Shown in pieces: positions 1 to 5,475 of a stretch of 5,593 nucleotides of DNA (positions are counted from its first letter, which is position 1; each line of letters begins with the position of its first letter). Made by a program: the position numbers and the translations under genes. The stretch comes from Bryobacterales bacterium (GTDB lineage: Bacteria > Acidobacteriota > Terriglobia > Bryobacterales > Bryobacteraceae). The stretch lies in contig JALOKO010000289.1 in the NCBI GenBank assembly GCA_025456495.1, positions 1 through 5,593 of the forward strand, read 5' to 3'. A model generated the notes under the pieces. The model worked only from the letters and a program-made list of their open reading frames with translations, did not search any database and was not told the origin of the DNA.

Positions 1-1
1 A

Positions 2-70
2 CAGATCTATACCCATGTCATGAAAGAGCAGTTGCGAAACACCATTGACCGCTATCACCCACGGCGCTGA
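2..70 (+). CDS. Tyrosine recombinase XerC/XerD family, C-terminal end (partial)
   Basis: Only the last 22 codons and the TGA stop lie in the window; the gene begins to the left. The visible residues start Q-I-Y-T-H-V and finish D-R-Y-H-P-R-R, the hallmark tail of XerC/XerD-type site-specific recombinases. These cut and rejoin DNA at dif to resolve chromosome dimers, and related enzymes serve as integrases. By family knowledge the tyrosine in Q-I-Y-T-H-V is the nucleophile that forms the 3'-phosphotyrosine link, and here it is intact (codon at 8-10). The residues after it form the C-terminal segment that, in XerC/XerD, contacts the partner subunit. The tail length is normal, so there is no sign of truncation at this end. 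XerC cannot be told from XerD, or from another Xer-like integrase, on this fragment. Confidence 0.85.
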   Translation, partial: QIYTHVMKEQLRNTIDRYHPRR

Positions 71-130
71 ATGGAGAGGGGTTGCGTGGGCGACACAAAC
101 GCGATGTGGCAGCGCGGGTGCGGACGGGTG

Positions 131-262
131 GAAGTGCCGGCGCAATTTGGAAGTGCTGGCGCGATGTGAAGGCGCTGGCGCGATGTGAAGGCGCTGGTGC
201 AATGTGAAGGCGCTGGTGCAATGTGAAGGCGCTGGCGCGATGTGAGGGCGCTGGTGCGATGG
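131..262. repeat. Tandem array of about seven 19-bp repeats
   Basis: Consensus unit: GAAGGCGCTGGYGCRATGT. Units begin at 131, 150, 168, 187, 206, 225 and 244. All are 19 bp except the second (150-167), which is 18 bp. The units at 168 and 225 are identical (C/G variant), and those at 187 and 206 are identical (T/A variant). The first two and the last unit have diverged, and the sequence before 131 (about 101-130) may hold a further decayed copy. There are no unique spacers, so this is a minisatellite rather than CRISPR. It fills the gap between the xer stop and the nucleotidyltransferase start. The period is not a multiple of three, so the array is unlikely to be coding. Confidence 0.9.
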
Positions 263-290
263 AGCAGCAATCGAGATTGGGAAGCAGAGG

Positions 291-296
291 GAAGGA
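291..296 (+). promoter_or_regulatory. Ribosome binding site deciding the nucleotidyltransferase start
   Basis: GAAGGA lies 8 nt before the ATG at 305. This supports 305 as the start rather than the in-frame GTG at 242, which falls inside the tandem repeat and would add 21 residues with no family resemblance. Confidence 0.6.
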
Positions 297-304
297 TACC
301 TGGA

Positions 305-1618
305 ATGGGCGACTACATGTTTATGCTGGAAAGCCACCTCAGTCCCGCGCAGAATCGCGCGATGAGTCTGGTGCAGCAGACCGCCATTGATGCCGGCTTC
401 AACATCTATCTCACCGGCGGGGCGATGCGCGACATGCTGGGTGGCTTCTCCATCCGAAACCTCGATTTCACCCTGGAAGGTAAGACGCTAAAGCTGGCGA
501 AGAAGCTCACCGACATTGCCGGGGCCGCGTTGGTGGGCTACGACGATAACCGTCACGTCGCCAGCCTGCGCTTCCCCGGGGACGTTTCCGTACGGATCTC
601 CATGGCACGCAAGGAAACCTACCCGAAGGCGGGCGGCACCCCAAAGGTGACGGCGGCCACCATTCATGAGGATCTGTTGGGACGCGACTTCACCATCAAC
701 GCCATCGCGCTTTCCTTGAATCCGGCGTCGCTAGGTCTCCTGATTGACCCCGCCAACGGGGTGGCGGATCTGGAGCGGCGCGAACTTTCCACCACCTACA
801 ACTACAGCCTCTACGACGATCCCATTCGGATGCTGCGGCTTATCCGCTACGAGATCCGCCTGGGCTTCGCCATCTCTGAGAAGACGGCCCGGCAGTTTGA
901 GAACGCACGTCTGGCAAAGGTGGAATCCATGATTCCCGCCTACAAGCTGCGTGGCGAATTGCGTCACATAGCCAACGATCCGCATTGCGGCGCGATTGTC
1001 GCCAAGCTGGAGCAGGTGGGGCTGCTGCCTTTGTTCGGATTCGACGAGCGCCTCAGCCGGACGGCGTTTGCCGCCCTGGCCAAGTTCGAGAGGGTGCACG
1101 AATCCCTGCCACCTGACCTGGTGTGGGAGTGCAACTTCTTTCCGGTATTCCTGCACACGGTGACCGAGGGCTTCCCGCCCCGGCGTCGTAACGCCTTTGC
1201 TGAGCACCTGGCGCTTTCGCCCGAGGAATCGCAAGCCTGGCAGAAGCTATCCACCAATGCCGCCAAGCTGGAAAAGAAATTGCTGGCCATTCCCGGGATT
1301 CGTATCGAGGAGATCTATCTGTTGCTCCACGGCGCCAACAACCAGGAAATCGCCTATCTGTTTGTCCATTCCAAGCAACGGATGGTGCAGGACCGGGTAA
1401 AGAACTACCTGCAAAAATACCTCTGGATTGGCCAGGAGATTCGCGACGAGGAGGTCGTCGCCCTGGGTGGTGACCCGGGAACGGCAAGGTTTGAGAAGTC
1501 CAAGGCGCAACTCATTGCCAAGCGCATCCGGATGCGTCCCAAGAAGGTAGTGGATGAGTTTGAGTTGCCCGACGGGGAATTCGACGAAGAGGAATTGGCC
1601 AGCTCAGCGGGAGCCTAA
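305..1618 (+). CDS. tRNA nucleotidyltransferase/poly(A) polymerase family protein, active site apparently altered
   Basis: The protein has 437 residues from the ATG at 305. The N-terminal half has the class II nucleotidyltransferase fold. It shows the G-G-A-M-R-D loop (38-43), the L-G-R-D-F-T-I-N-A motif (about 125-133), D-P-A-N-G (148-152), and the D-D-P-I-R-M-L-R motif (171-178), whose Asp/Arg in CCA-adding enzymes template the incoming nucleotide. A helical C-terminal half with no visible HD domain follows, ending in an acidic tail (about 417-430). Family members add CCA, or parts of it, to tRNA 3' ends, or poly(A) to RNA. The position that normally reads D-x-D reads N52-L-D54. The later strand that normally carries the third carboxylate reads V-R-I-S-M-A-R (97-103), with Arg98 where an acid is expected. 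Activity is therefore doubtful: it may be a divergent paralogue or a lineage-specific variant. The gene follows the repeat array and converges on the transporter pair. Confidence 0.85.
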   Translation: MGDYMFMLESHLSPAQNRAMSLVQQTAIDAGFNIYLTGGAMRDMLGGFSIRNLDFTLEGKTLKLAKKLTDIAGAALVGYDDNRHVASLRFPGDVSVRISMARKETYPKAGGTPKVTAATIHEDLLGRDFTINAIALSLNPASLGLLIDPANGVADLERRELSTTYNYSLYDDPIRMLRLIRYEIRLGFAISEKTARQFENARLAKVESMIPAYKLRGELRHIANDPHCGAIVAKLEQVGLLPLFGFDERLSRTAFAALAKFERVHESLPPDLVWECNFFPVFLHTVTEGFPPRRRNAFAEHLALSPEESQAWQKLSTNAAKLEKKLLAIPGIRIEEIYLLLHGANNQEIAYLFVHSKQRMVQDRVKNYLQKYLWIGQEIRDEEVVALGGDPGTARFEKSKAQLIAKRIRMRPKKVVDEFELPDGEFDEEELASSAGA

Positions 1619-1620
1619 CG

Positions 1621-1974
1621 CTATTGGCGACCGACGTTCAGCAGCGCGACGCCCAGCAGAATGAGGCCGATGCCCGCGAACTTGTTGCGCGTGAACGGCT
1701 CACCGAACACCAGCTTCGACCACAGCATGGTCCAGACGTAGCCCAAGGCCACCATCGGGTACAGGAAGGATAGCTCCCCCTGGCGGATCGCCAGAATGAA
1801 GAAGATGGAGCTAAGGACGTAGGTACAGCAGCCAGCCAGGATTCGCGGGCTTAGCATCATGCTGATGGCCCCGCCCTGGACGCGCATGGAGCCCGACTTC
1901 AGCAACACAGCGCCGAAGGAGCCTACAAAGCTTGCTAGCAGCACCAGCAGGATGGAGTTCATGGTGGCCGACAT
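1621..1974 (-). CDS. Small four-helix DMT/SMR-type transporter, second of a pair
   Basis: The protein has 117 residues with four predicted membrane helices at about 6-26, 43-64, 68-90 and 97-113, the standard size and layout of a small multidrug resistance (SMR) subunit or half of an EamA protein. The end of helix 1 reads A-V-L-L-K, and helix 3 begins L-S-F-L-Y-P-M-V-A-L-G-Y-V-W, which closely matches the same stretch in the gene upstream. The two are paralogues and probably form a heterodimer in the inner membrane. Glu14 of EmrE, the proton/drug-binding residue, lies eight residues before the helix-1 lysine; that position is glycine here. A classical drug/proton antiporter is therefore less likely than an ArnE/ArnF-like lipid-linked sugar flippase or another small exporter. 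The ATG shares its A with the TGA of the upstream gene, which implies coupled translation. ATG at 1962 is an alternative start. The substrate is unknown. Confidence 0.8.
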   Translation of the reverse strand: MSATMNSILLVLLASFVGSFGAVLLKSGSMRVQGGAISMMLSPRILAGCCTYVLSSIFFILAIRQGELSFLYPMVALGYVWTMLWSKLVFGEPFTRNKFAGIGLILLGVALLNVGRQ

Positions 1975-2393
1975 CAGCGACTATCGTCCTTTCCAAGCAG
2001 CGCGACGCCGGAAACGATCACCAGCACCCCGGCAATCTTCCAAAACGAAAGGCTTTCCCCAAGTAGAGCCACGGAAACGAAGGTCACCCAGATGTAGGTG
2101 AGCGAGATCAGGGGATACAGCAGACTGAGTTGCTCGTTGCGCAGGGCGTGGATGAACAGAACCGTGCTGAGTCCATAAAGGGACAGCCCCAGAATGAGCG
2201 GGACGTTCAGCGCCATACTCCAGGCGATGGTCCAAAGACTTTCGGTGTCCACCGTGCGAGAGCCAACCTTCAACAGGATCTGGGCGGCGGCGCCAAGGAT
2301 GGTGCAGAACACGACCAGGATGATGGCTTTACGGCGCCGAAGGGTTCCGCTGGAGCCAGGGACGGCAGCTGGGGAGTCCATGGAGTCTTTCAC
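1974..2393 (-). CDS. Small four-helix DMT/SMR-type transporter, first of a pair
   Basis: The protein has 139 residues from a GTG at 2393, or 135 from the ATG at 2381; neither start has a convincing ribosome binding site. A short polar, basic N-terminus (about 1-22, with R-R-R-K) precedes four membrane helices at about 23-41, 58-82, 88-110 and 117-134. The helix-1 end A-Q-I-L-L-K-V-G is typical of the drug/metabolite transporter superfamily. Helix 3 starts L-S-L-L-Y-P-L-I-S-L-T-Y-I-W, as in its partner. The residue matching EmrE Glu14 is Gly34, so the usual SMR coupling residue is absent. The gene is 105 bp downstream of xseA on the same strand and overlaps the next gene as TGATG. The unequal pair (longer then shorter subunit) resembles heterodimeric systems such as ArnE/ArnF, EbrAB and YkkCD in layout. 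The flippase role is inferred, not shown. Confidence 0.8.
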   Translation of the reverse strand: MKDSMDSPAAVPGSSGTLRRRKAIILVVFCTILGAAAQILLKVGSRTVDTESLWTIAWSMALNVPLILGLSLYGLSTVLFIHALRNEQLSLLYPLISLTYIWVTFVSVALLGESLSFWKIAGVLVIVSGVALLGKDDSR

Positions 2394-2498
2394 GAGATCA
2401 GATCAACCTACACCGTAACACGAAACCACTGGAACGCCTTCGGCGAGGGGATGGCGCCGGGTGTGGGGGAGCCGGTTGCGGTTGGGGTGGGCAACCCA
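2394..2498 (-). other. Intergenic gap between xseA and the transporter pair; no gene found
   Basis: This 105-bp stretch is too short for an xseB gene (family about 60-85 residues) and has no reading frame resembling one. On the minus strand a short C-G-C-C/G-G-C-G hairpin without a T-run is visible, not enough to call a terminator. I see no convincing promoter, so read-through from xseA into the transporters is possible. Confidence 0.5.
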
Positions 2499-3881
2499 TC
2501 AGGATTCCGACGCGGCCGGGGTCTGGCGCGACTCTACGCGCGCGATGGCGACACCCTTGGCAAAGCGGACACGCAGCGGTTCGCCCAGTTGGAGACTGGC
2601 GGCGTCGCGGGCAAGCGATCCATCTGCGCGCTGGGCAAGTGCGTAGCCGCGGTCCAGAATCGCTAGCGGACTCAGGCTTCGCAGACGCGCAGCCAGAAGT
2701 TCCACGCGGTTGCGCTGGTTGCGCACTCGTTCCCGATGCCCCGCGTCCAGGCGAAGGACAAGCGCTTCCAGGCTCTGCCGGGCACGCAAAATGCGCACAC
2801 GCAGGTCAAACTGCAGCAGGCGCCGGTGTCCGTCGTCCAAGCGTCGCTCCAGGCTCCGGCAGCGGAGCCGCACTTGATGGCGCATCTGGAATTCGAGGTC
2901 GTCCACGCGTTGGGCGCCCGCGCGGAGCCGTCGTTGCATGCTGAGTTGGGCGCGTTCCGTTCCGATGGCCTGTAGGCGGCGTAGCTTGCCGAACAGCACC
3001 AGGCGGAAGGCGCGGTGGAAGTGGTCGCGCAGGCCTTCCAGTTGCAGGATAAGATCGTCGCGCCGGGGCACGGCCAGTTCGGCGGCGGCCGACGGCGTCG
3101 GCGCGCGGAGGTCCGCCACAAAATCGGCAATCGTGAAGTCGGTCTCGTGACCTACTGCGGAGATCACGGGTACGGCGCTCTCCGCGATGGCCCGTGCTAC
3201 CTCCTCCGTGTTGAACGCCCAGAGGTCTTCCAGGGATCCACCGCCCCGGCCCGCGATCACCACATCGGCCCATGGGTTTTGCGAAAAGAAACGGAGGCCC
3301 GCAGCCACTTGCGCGGGTGCCGCGTCCCCTTGCACAAGCGCTGGATAGACGCGGACATGGATCCCGGGAAAGCGGCGTCGCAGCACGCTTAACATATCCT
3401 GCAGAGCAGCGCCCGTGGGAGAAGTAACGATGCCAATGCGCCGCGGAAGGCTGGGCAGTGGCCGTTTCCGTTCCGCGCGGAACAAGCCTTCCGCCTCCAG
3501 CTTGCGCTTCAGTTGCTCGAAGGCCAGTTGCAGCGCCCCCTGCCCCCGAAGCTCCAGCGCCTCCACAAGGAACTGGTACTGCCCGCGCGCTTCGTAAATG
3601 TCAATGCGGCCGCGCGCCGCCACGGCCAGGCCCTCTTCGGGACGAAATCGCAGCAGCCGCGCCGCATTCCGGAAACAGACACAGTTCAGGACGGAGTCTT
3701 CATCCTTGAGGCCGAAATACACATGGCCTGGACGGGATACGGTGACGCTGGAGATCTCGCCCTCCACCCAGATGTCGCTGAACTCGGTGGTGAGCAGGTC
3801 AGCAATTTCGCGGTTCAGCTCGCGGACGCGATAGCGCCGTTCGACACTCCGAAATAGAAAACCAAGCTGTGCATCACTCAT
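2499..3881 (-). CDS. xseA: Exodeoxyribonuclease VII large subunit
   Basis: XseA is the catalytic subunit of exonuclease VII, a cytoplasmic enzyme that degrades single-stranded DNA from both ends into oligonucleotides and acts in mismatch repair and damage processing. At 460 residues it matches the usual length (E. coli 456). The order is an N-terminal OB-fold (about 17-115, including I-W-V-E-G-E-I-S and G-H-V-Y-F-G-L-K-D), the catalytic domain (about 135-275), then a long arginine-rich helical region (about 275-400) expected to form the coiled coil that binds XseB. The C-terminal segment contains L-D-R-G-Y-A-L (409-415). D162, R212 (G-R-G-G-G-S), H245 and D248 (G-H-E-T-D) line up, with a constant offset of seven, with the E. 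coli residues D155, R205, H238 and D241, so the enzyme should be active. The start has no clear ribosome binding site. No xseB follows; the small subunit must be encoded elsewhere. Confidence 0.97.
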   Translation of the reverse strand: MSDAQLGFLFRSVERRYRVRELNREIADLLTTEFSDIWVEGEISSVTVSRPGHVYFGLKDEDSVLNCVCFRNAARLLRFRPEEGLAVAARGRIDIYEARGQYQFLVEALELRGQGALQLAFEQLKRKLEAEGLFRAERKRPLPSLPRRIGIVTSPTGAALQDMLSVLRRRFPGIHVRVYPALVQGDAAPAQVAAGLRFFSQNPWADVVIAGRGGGSLEDLWAFNTEEVARAIAESAVPVISAVGHETDFTIADFVADLRAPTPSAAAELAVPRRDDLILQLEGLRDHFHRAFRLVLFGKLRRLQAIGTERAQLSMQRRLRAGAQRVDDLEFQMRHQVRLRCRSLERRLDDGHRRLLQFDLRVRILRARQSLEALVLRLDAGHRERVRNQRNRVELLAARLRSLSPLAILDRGYALAQRADGSLARDAASLQLGEPLRVRFAKGVAIARVESRQTPAASES

Positions 3882-4024
3882 GGGAGGCCCATTGGAACGT
3901 CGGACGCATTCTTTTCAGCGTAACGCGGGCGGGAGGTAATGGGGGCCGGGAATTGCTGGAATTCCTGCGTGGGGATGGAAATCCTCTGGAACGTTTCTGG
4001 CAGGAAATGATCTGGAAAAGATCG

Positions 4025-4078
4025 AAAAAAAGAACGTGGCTGTCCTGGAGGCATCCGCACCAATACCCAAGGGGACAG
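4025..4078 (-). terminator. Possible terminator of the small cysteine-rich gene
   Basis: On the minus strand, starting 8 nt after the stop at 4086, CTGTCC (4078-4073) can pair with GGACAG (4045-4040). A run of seven T follows at 4031-4025. The loop is long (27 nt) and 8 nt separate the stem from the T-run, so this is an imperfect intrinsic terminator. Confidence 0.3.
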
Positions 4079-4085
4079 GGAATGG

Positions 4086-4355
4086 CTAATCGCCGCAGGT
4101 GCAGGCTGAGTTCAATATGCGGCGGGCACGTGATGGCAGGAAGAGCCCGCATGTACAGCTCTCCTGAAGTTCTTCGATGGCTGTTTCCACCGACTGACTC
4201 CCAGCACGTATCCGATCAATCACTTCTTGGGCCTGCTCTTCGGAAATCAATCCGTGGTTGCACATGCCACGCAAGCGCTGCGCATGTCCAATGGAAACCA
4301 GAGCAGGACCGGCATCTTGAGCCACACTTCGGCCCGAACGCTTCCGGTCTGGCAT
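4086..4355 (-). CDS. Unrecognised 89-residue cysteine-rich small protein
   Basis: I do not recognise the family. The start chosen is the ATG at 4355. The N-terminus is basic and polar (M-P-D-R-K-R-S-G-R-S). A helical stretch follows (about 36-66, I-S-E-E-Q-A-Q-E-V-I-D-R-I-R, then S-V-E-T-A-I-E-E-L-Q-E-S). The C-terminus carries two identical C-T-C-G motifs at 67-70 and 85-88, giving CxC-x15-CxC, with a further C32-N-H34 upstream. Four such cysteines could bind zinc or another metal, or form disulfides; this is inference. There is no signal peptide or membrane segment. Support for a real gene: AGAGGA 10 nt before the ATG, a TTGCAA-17-TATTCT promoter-like pair ending 34 nt before it, a possible terminator just after the stop, and a protein-like composition. 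The frame stays open back to an ATG at 4565, but that extension overlaps nuoA and looks non-coding. The gene is divergent from nuo. Confidence 0.6.
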   Translation of the reverse strand: MPDRKRSGRSVAQDAGPALVSIGHAQRLRGMCNHGLISEEQAQEVIDRIRAGSQSVETAIEELQESCTCGLFLPSRARRILNSACTCGD

Positions 4356-4365
4356 GGTACTTCTG

Positions 4366-4374
4366 TCCTCTCCC
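4366..4374 (-). promoter_or_regulatory. Ribosome binding site of the small cysteine-rich gene
   Basis: On the minus strand GGGAGAGGA ends 10 nt before the ATG at 4355. This purine-rich site favours the 89-residue start over the longer reading frame. Confidence 0.5.
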
Positions 4375-4389
4375 AGTGAAGACGTTCGT

Positions 4390-4418
4390 AGAATACGGGT
4401 TCCTTGGAAGATTTGCAA
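4390..4418 (-). promoter_or_regulatory. Candidate sigma70-type promoter of the small cysteine-rich gene
   Basis: On the minus strand, TTGCAA (4418-4413) and TATTCT (4395-4390) are separated by exactly 17 nt. Each matches four of six bases of the -35 and -10 consensus. Transcription would begin near 4382, leaving a leader of about 27 nt that holds the ribosome binding site. Confidence 0.4.
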
Positions 4419-4518
4419 CCGGGGAAATTCACTGATGACACAGATCGGTACTCTTGTCCAATCAACGGTTAAACAGGGTAATGGATCGTCGGATACCAGC
4501 ATCGCTGCGCCGTGACTG

Positions 4519-4524
4519 TATACT
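4519..4524 (+). promoter_or_regulatory. Candidate -10 element for the nuo genes
   Basis: TATACT matches five of six bases of the -10 consensus and would start transcription about 33 nt before nuoA. No good -35 box is found 16-18 nt upstream, so an activator would be needed or the match is chance. A weaker alternative is TTGTCC (4454-4459) with GGTAAT (4477-4482), spacing 17. Confidence 0.3.
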
Positions 4525-4563
4525 GGAAACAATCCGGGCGTTCTGCCAGAAAGCGACATCGCC

Positions 4564-4959
4564 ATGCCAGAAAACCATCTTGAACTCTACTTCCCGTTGC
4601 TGCTGCAAATCGTCATCGCCTTCGTGCTGGCGGCGGGTTTGGTGGGGGCTTCGGCCGTGTTAGGCAAGCGGTTGCGAAACAAGGTAAAAGACACCGCCTA
4701 CGAGTGCGGCATTGAACCTACCGGGGACGCACGCCAGCGCTTCAGCGTGAAGTTTTATCTGGTAGCGATGCTTTTCATCCTGTTTGACATTGAGGCGATT
4801 TTTTTATTCCCCTGGGTGGTGGTCTACCGCGACCTTGGCTTCCTCACGTTTTTCAGCATGCTGGTGTTCATCCTGCTCATCCTGACGGGCTTTTTTTACA
4901 TCTGGAAGAAGGGCGCGCTCGAGTGGGCGGACCCTGAAAAACCCGGAGCTAAACTTTAG
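4564..4959 (+). CDS. nuoA: NADH-quinone oxidoreductase subunit A
   Basis: NuoA (ND3 in mitochondria) is a small membrane subunit of respiratory complex I, sitting at the joint between the membrane and peripheral arms near the quinone site. The 131 residues give three membrane helices at about 8-32, 62-88 and 93-114. The conserved loop after helix 1 contains Y-E-C-G (46-49), whose cysteine corresponds to the ND3 loop cysteine used as a marker of the active/deactive state in mitochondria. The family signature R-F-S-V-K-F-Y-L-V-A-M-L-F-I-L-F-D-I-E runs from 59 to 77, with the buried acidic residues D75 and E77. There is no strong ribosome binding site. The gene heads the nuo cluster, and nuoC starts 9 bp after its stop. 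Two runs of seven T (4799-4805 and 4891-4897) lie in the helix-coding parts, but the frame is intact. Confidence 0.96.
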   Translation: MPENHLELYFPLLLQIVIAFVLAAGLVGASAVLGKRLRNKVKDTAYECGIEPTGDARQRFSVKFYLVAMLFILFDIEAIFLFPWVVVYRDLGFLTFFSMLVFILLILTGFFYIWKKGALEWADPEKPGAKL

Positions 4960-4960
4960 C

Positions 4961-4965
4961 GAGGT
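4961..4965 (+). promoter_or_regulatory. Ribosome binding site of nuoC
   Basis: GAGGT lies directly after the nuoA stop codon and only 3 nt before the nuoC ATG at 4969. The spacing is short, so translation of nuoC may partly depend on ribosomes finishing nuoA. Confidence 0.4.
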
Positions 4966-4968
4966 CCC

Positions 4969-5475
4969 ATGATCAGCGACGTGGCTGCAGCACATCCCAT
5001 CGTAGAAGCGATGCTCCAGGAAAGCAGTTCCTGGCTGAGGAACGCACAGATTGAGTTCGGTGAGCTTACCGTGGAAGTGGCTTCCGACCGCGTTCTGCAT
5101 GCGTGTCGATTTCTGAAGACCTCGCAAGGATTTGAGCGTGTCAGTTCGATCACCGCAGTGGATCGTTACCCCGCTGAACCCCGCTTTGAGGTGGTCTACC
5201 ACCTACATTCTCTCTCCGGGAATCGGCGCATTCGCGTAAAAGCGCTGGTTGCTGGCGAGGAGGCCGCGCTGGAATCAGTCACCCCCGTTTGGTCCGGGGC
5301 CAATTGGTATGAGCGCGAAGCCTTTGACCTGTTCGGCATCGAGTTCCGCAACCATCCGGACCTTACCCGGATTATGATGCCGGAGGGCTGGCAGGGGCAT
5401 CCCTTGCGTAAGGACTACCCGGTGCATGGCCACCGCTACGACTACATGGAGCCGGAGGGGGCAAGCGGGCAATGA
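4969..5475 (+). CDS. nuoC: NADH-quinone oxidoreductase subunit C (30 kDa subunit)
   Basis: NuoC is a peripheral-arm subunit of complex I with no cofactor of its own; it packs against NuoD and helps hold the Q-module together. The 168 residues match the single-domain form, not the NuoCD fusion found in E. coli. The signature runs from W113: W-Y-E-R-E-A-F-D-L-F-G-I (113-124), then H-P-D-L-T-R-I-M-M-P (129-138), and H-P-L-R-K-D-Y-P (144-151). The N-terminal alpha/beta part is more variable, as usual. There is no membrane segment and no Cys pattern of the NuoB type, so NuoB is not fused here. The stop overlaps the nuoD start as ATGA, and nuoA ends 9 bp upstream, so the three are surely one transcription unit. 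nuoB, which normally stands between A and C, is absent. Confidence 0.96.
   Translation: MISDVAAAHPIVEAMLQESSSWLRNAQIEFGELTVEVASDRVLHACRFLKTSQGFERVSSITAVDRYPAEPRFEVVYHLHSLSGNRRIRVKALVAGEEAALESVTPVWSGANWYEREAFDLFGIEFRNHPDLTRIMMPEGWQGHPLRKDYPVHGHRYDYMEPEGASGQ
5454..5460 (+). promoter_or_regulatory. Ribosome binding site of nuoD
   Basis: GGAGGGG, within the last codons of nuoC, ends 11 nt before the nuoD ATG at 5472. Together with the ATGA overlap this supports that start. Confidence 0.45.

Noticed and set aside
131..262. CRISPR array.
   Set aside because: The repeats are directly adjacent with no spacers, too short, and no cas genes are visible.
18..270. Minus-strand open frames through the repeat array, with repeated T-S-R-Q and A-P-A residues.
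   Set aside because: These are produced by the 19-bp repeat lacking stops on that strand. The repeat rotates the frame at each unit, and there is no ribosome binding site.
242..304. GTG at 242 as the start of the nucleotidyltransferase gene.
   Set aside because: It lies in the last tandem repeat units and would add 21 residues unlike the family. The ATG at 305 has a well-spaced GAAGGA.
4009..4023. Perfect 5-bp hairpin GATCT/AGATC with a 5-nt loop as a terminator.
   Set aside because: On the plus strand it is followed by A, not T, and on the minus strand the T-run precedes the hairpin. The stem is also very short.
3869..4435. Plus-strand open frame of 188 codons starting at a GTG inside the xseA start region.
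   Set aside because: It overlaps the xseA start, has no ribosome binding site or family motif, and is rich in Trp, Arg and His in the way of an antisense frame. The opposite strand holds the better-supported 89-residue gene.
4417..4470. Inverted repeat AACCG...CGGTT between the divergent promoters as an operator.
   Set aside because: Only five bases match, over a 44-nt gap, which is expected by chance.
4356..4565. Longer version of the cysteine-rich protein, starting at 4565 on the minus strand.
   Set aside because: It would overlap the nuoA start codon and its promoter region, and the added residues look non-coding. The internal ATG at 4355 has its own ribosome binding site and promoter-like sequence.
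4799..4897. Two seven-T runs in nuoA as programmed frameshift sites.
   Set aside because: The normal frame gives a full, family-like NuoA. The runs simply encode Phe/Leu-rich membrane helices, and no alternative product is evident.
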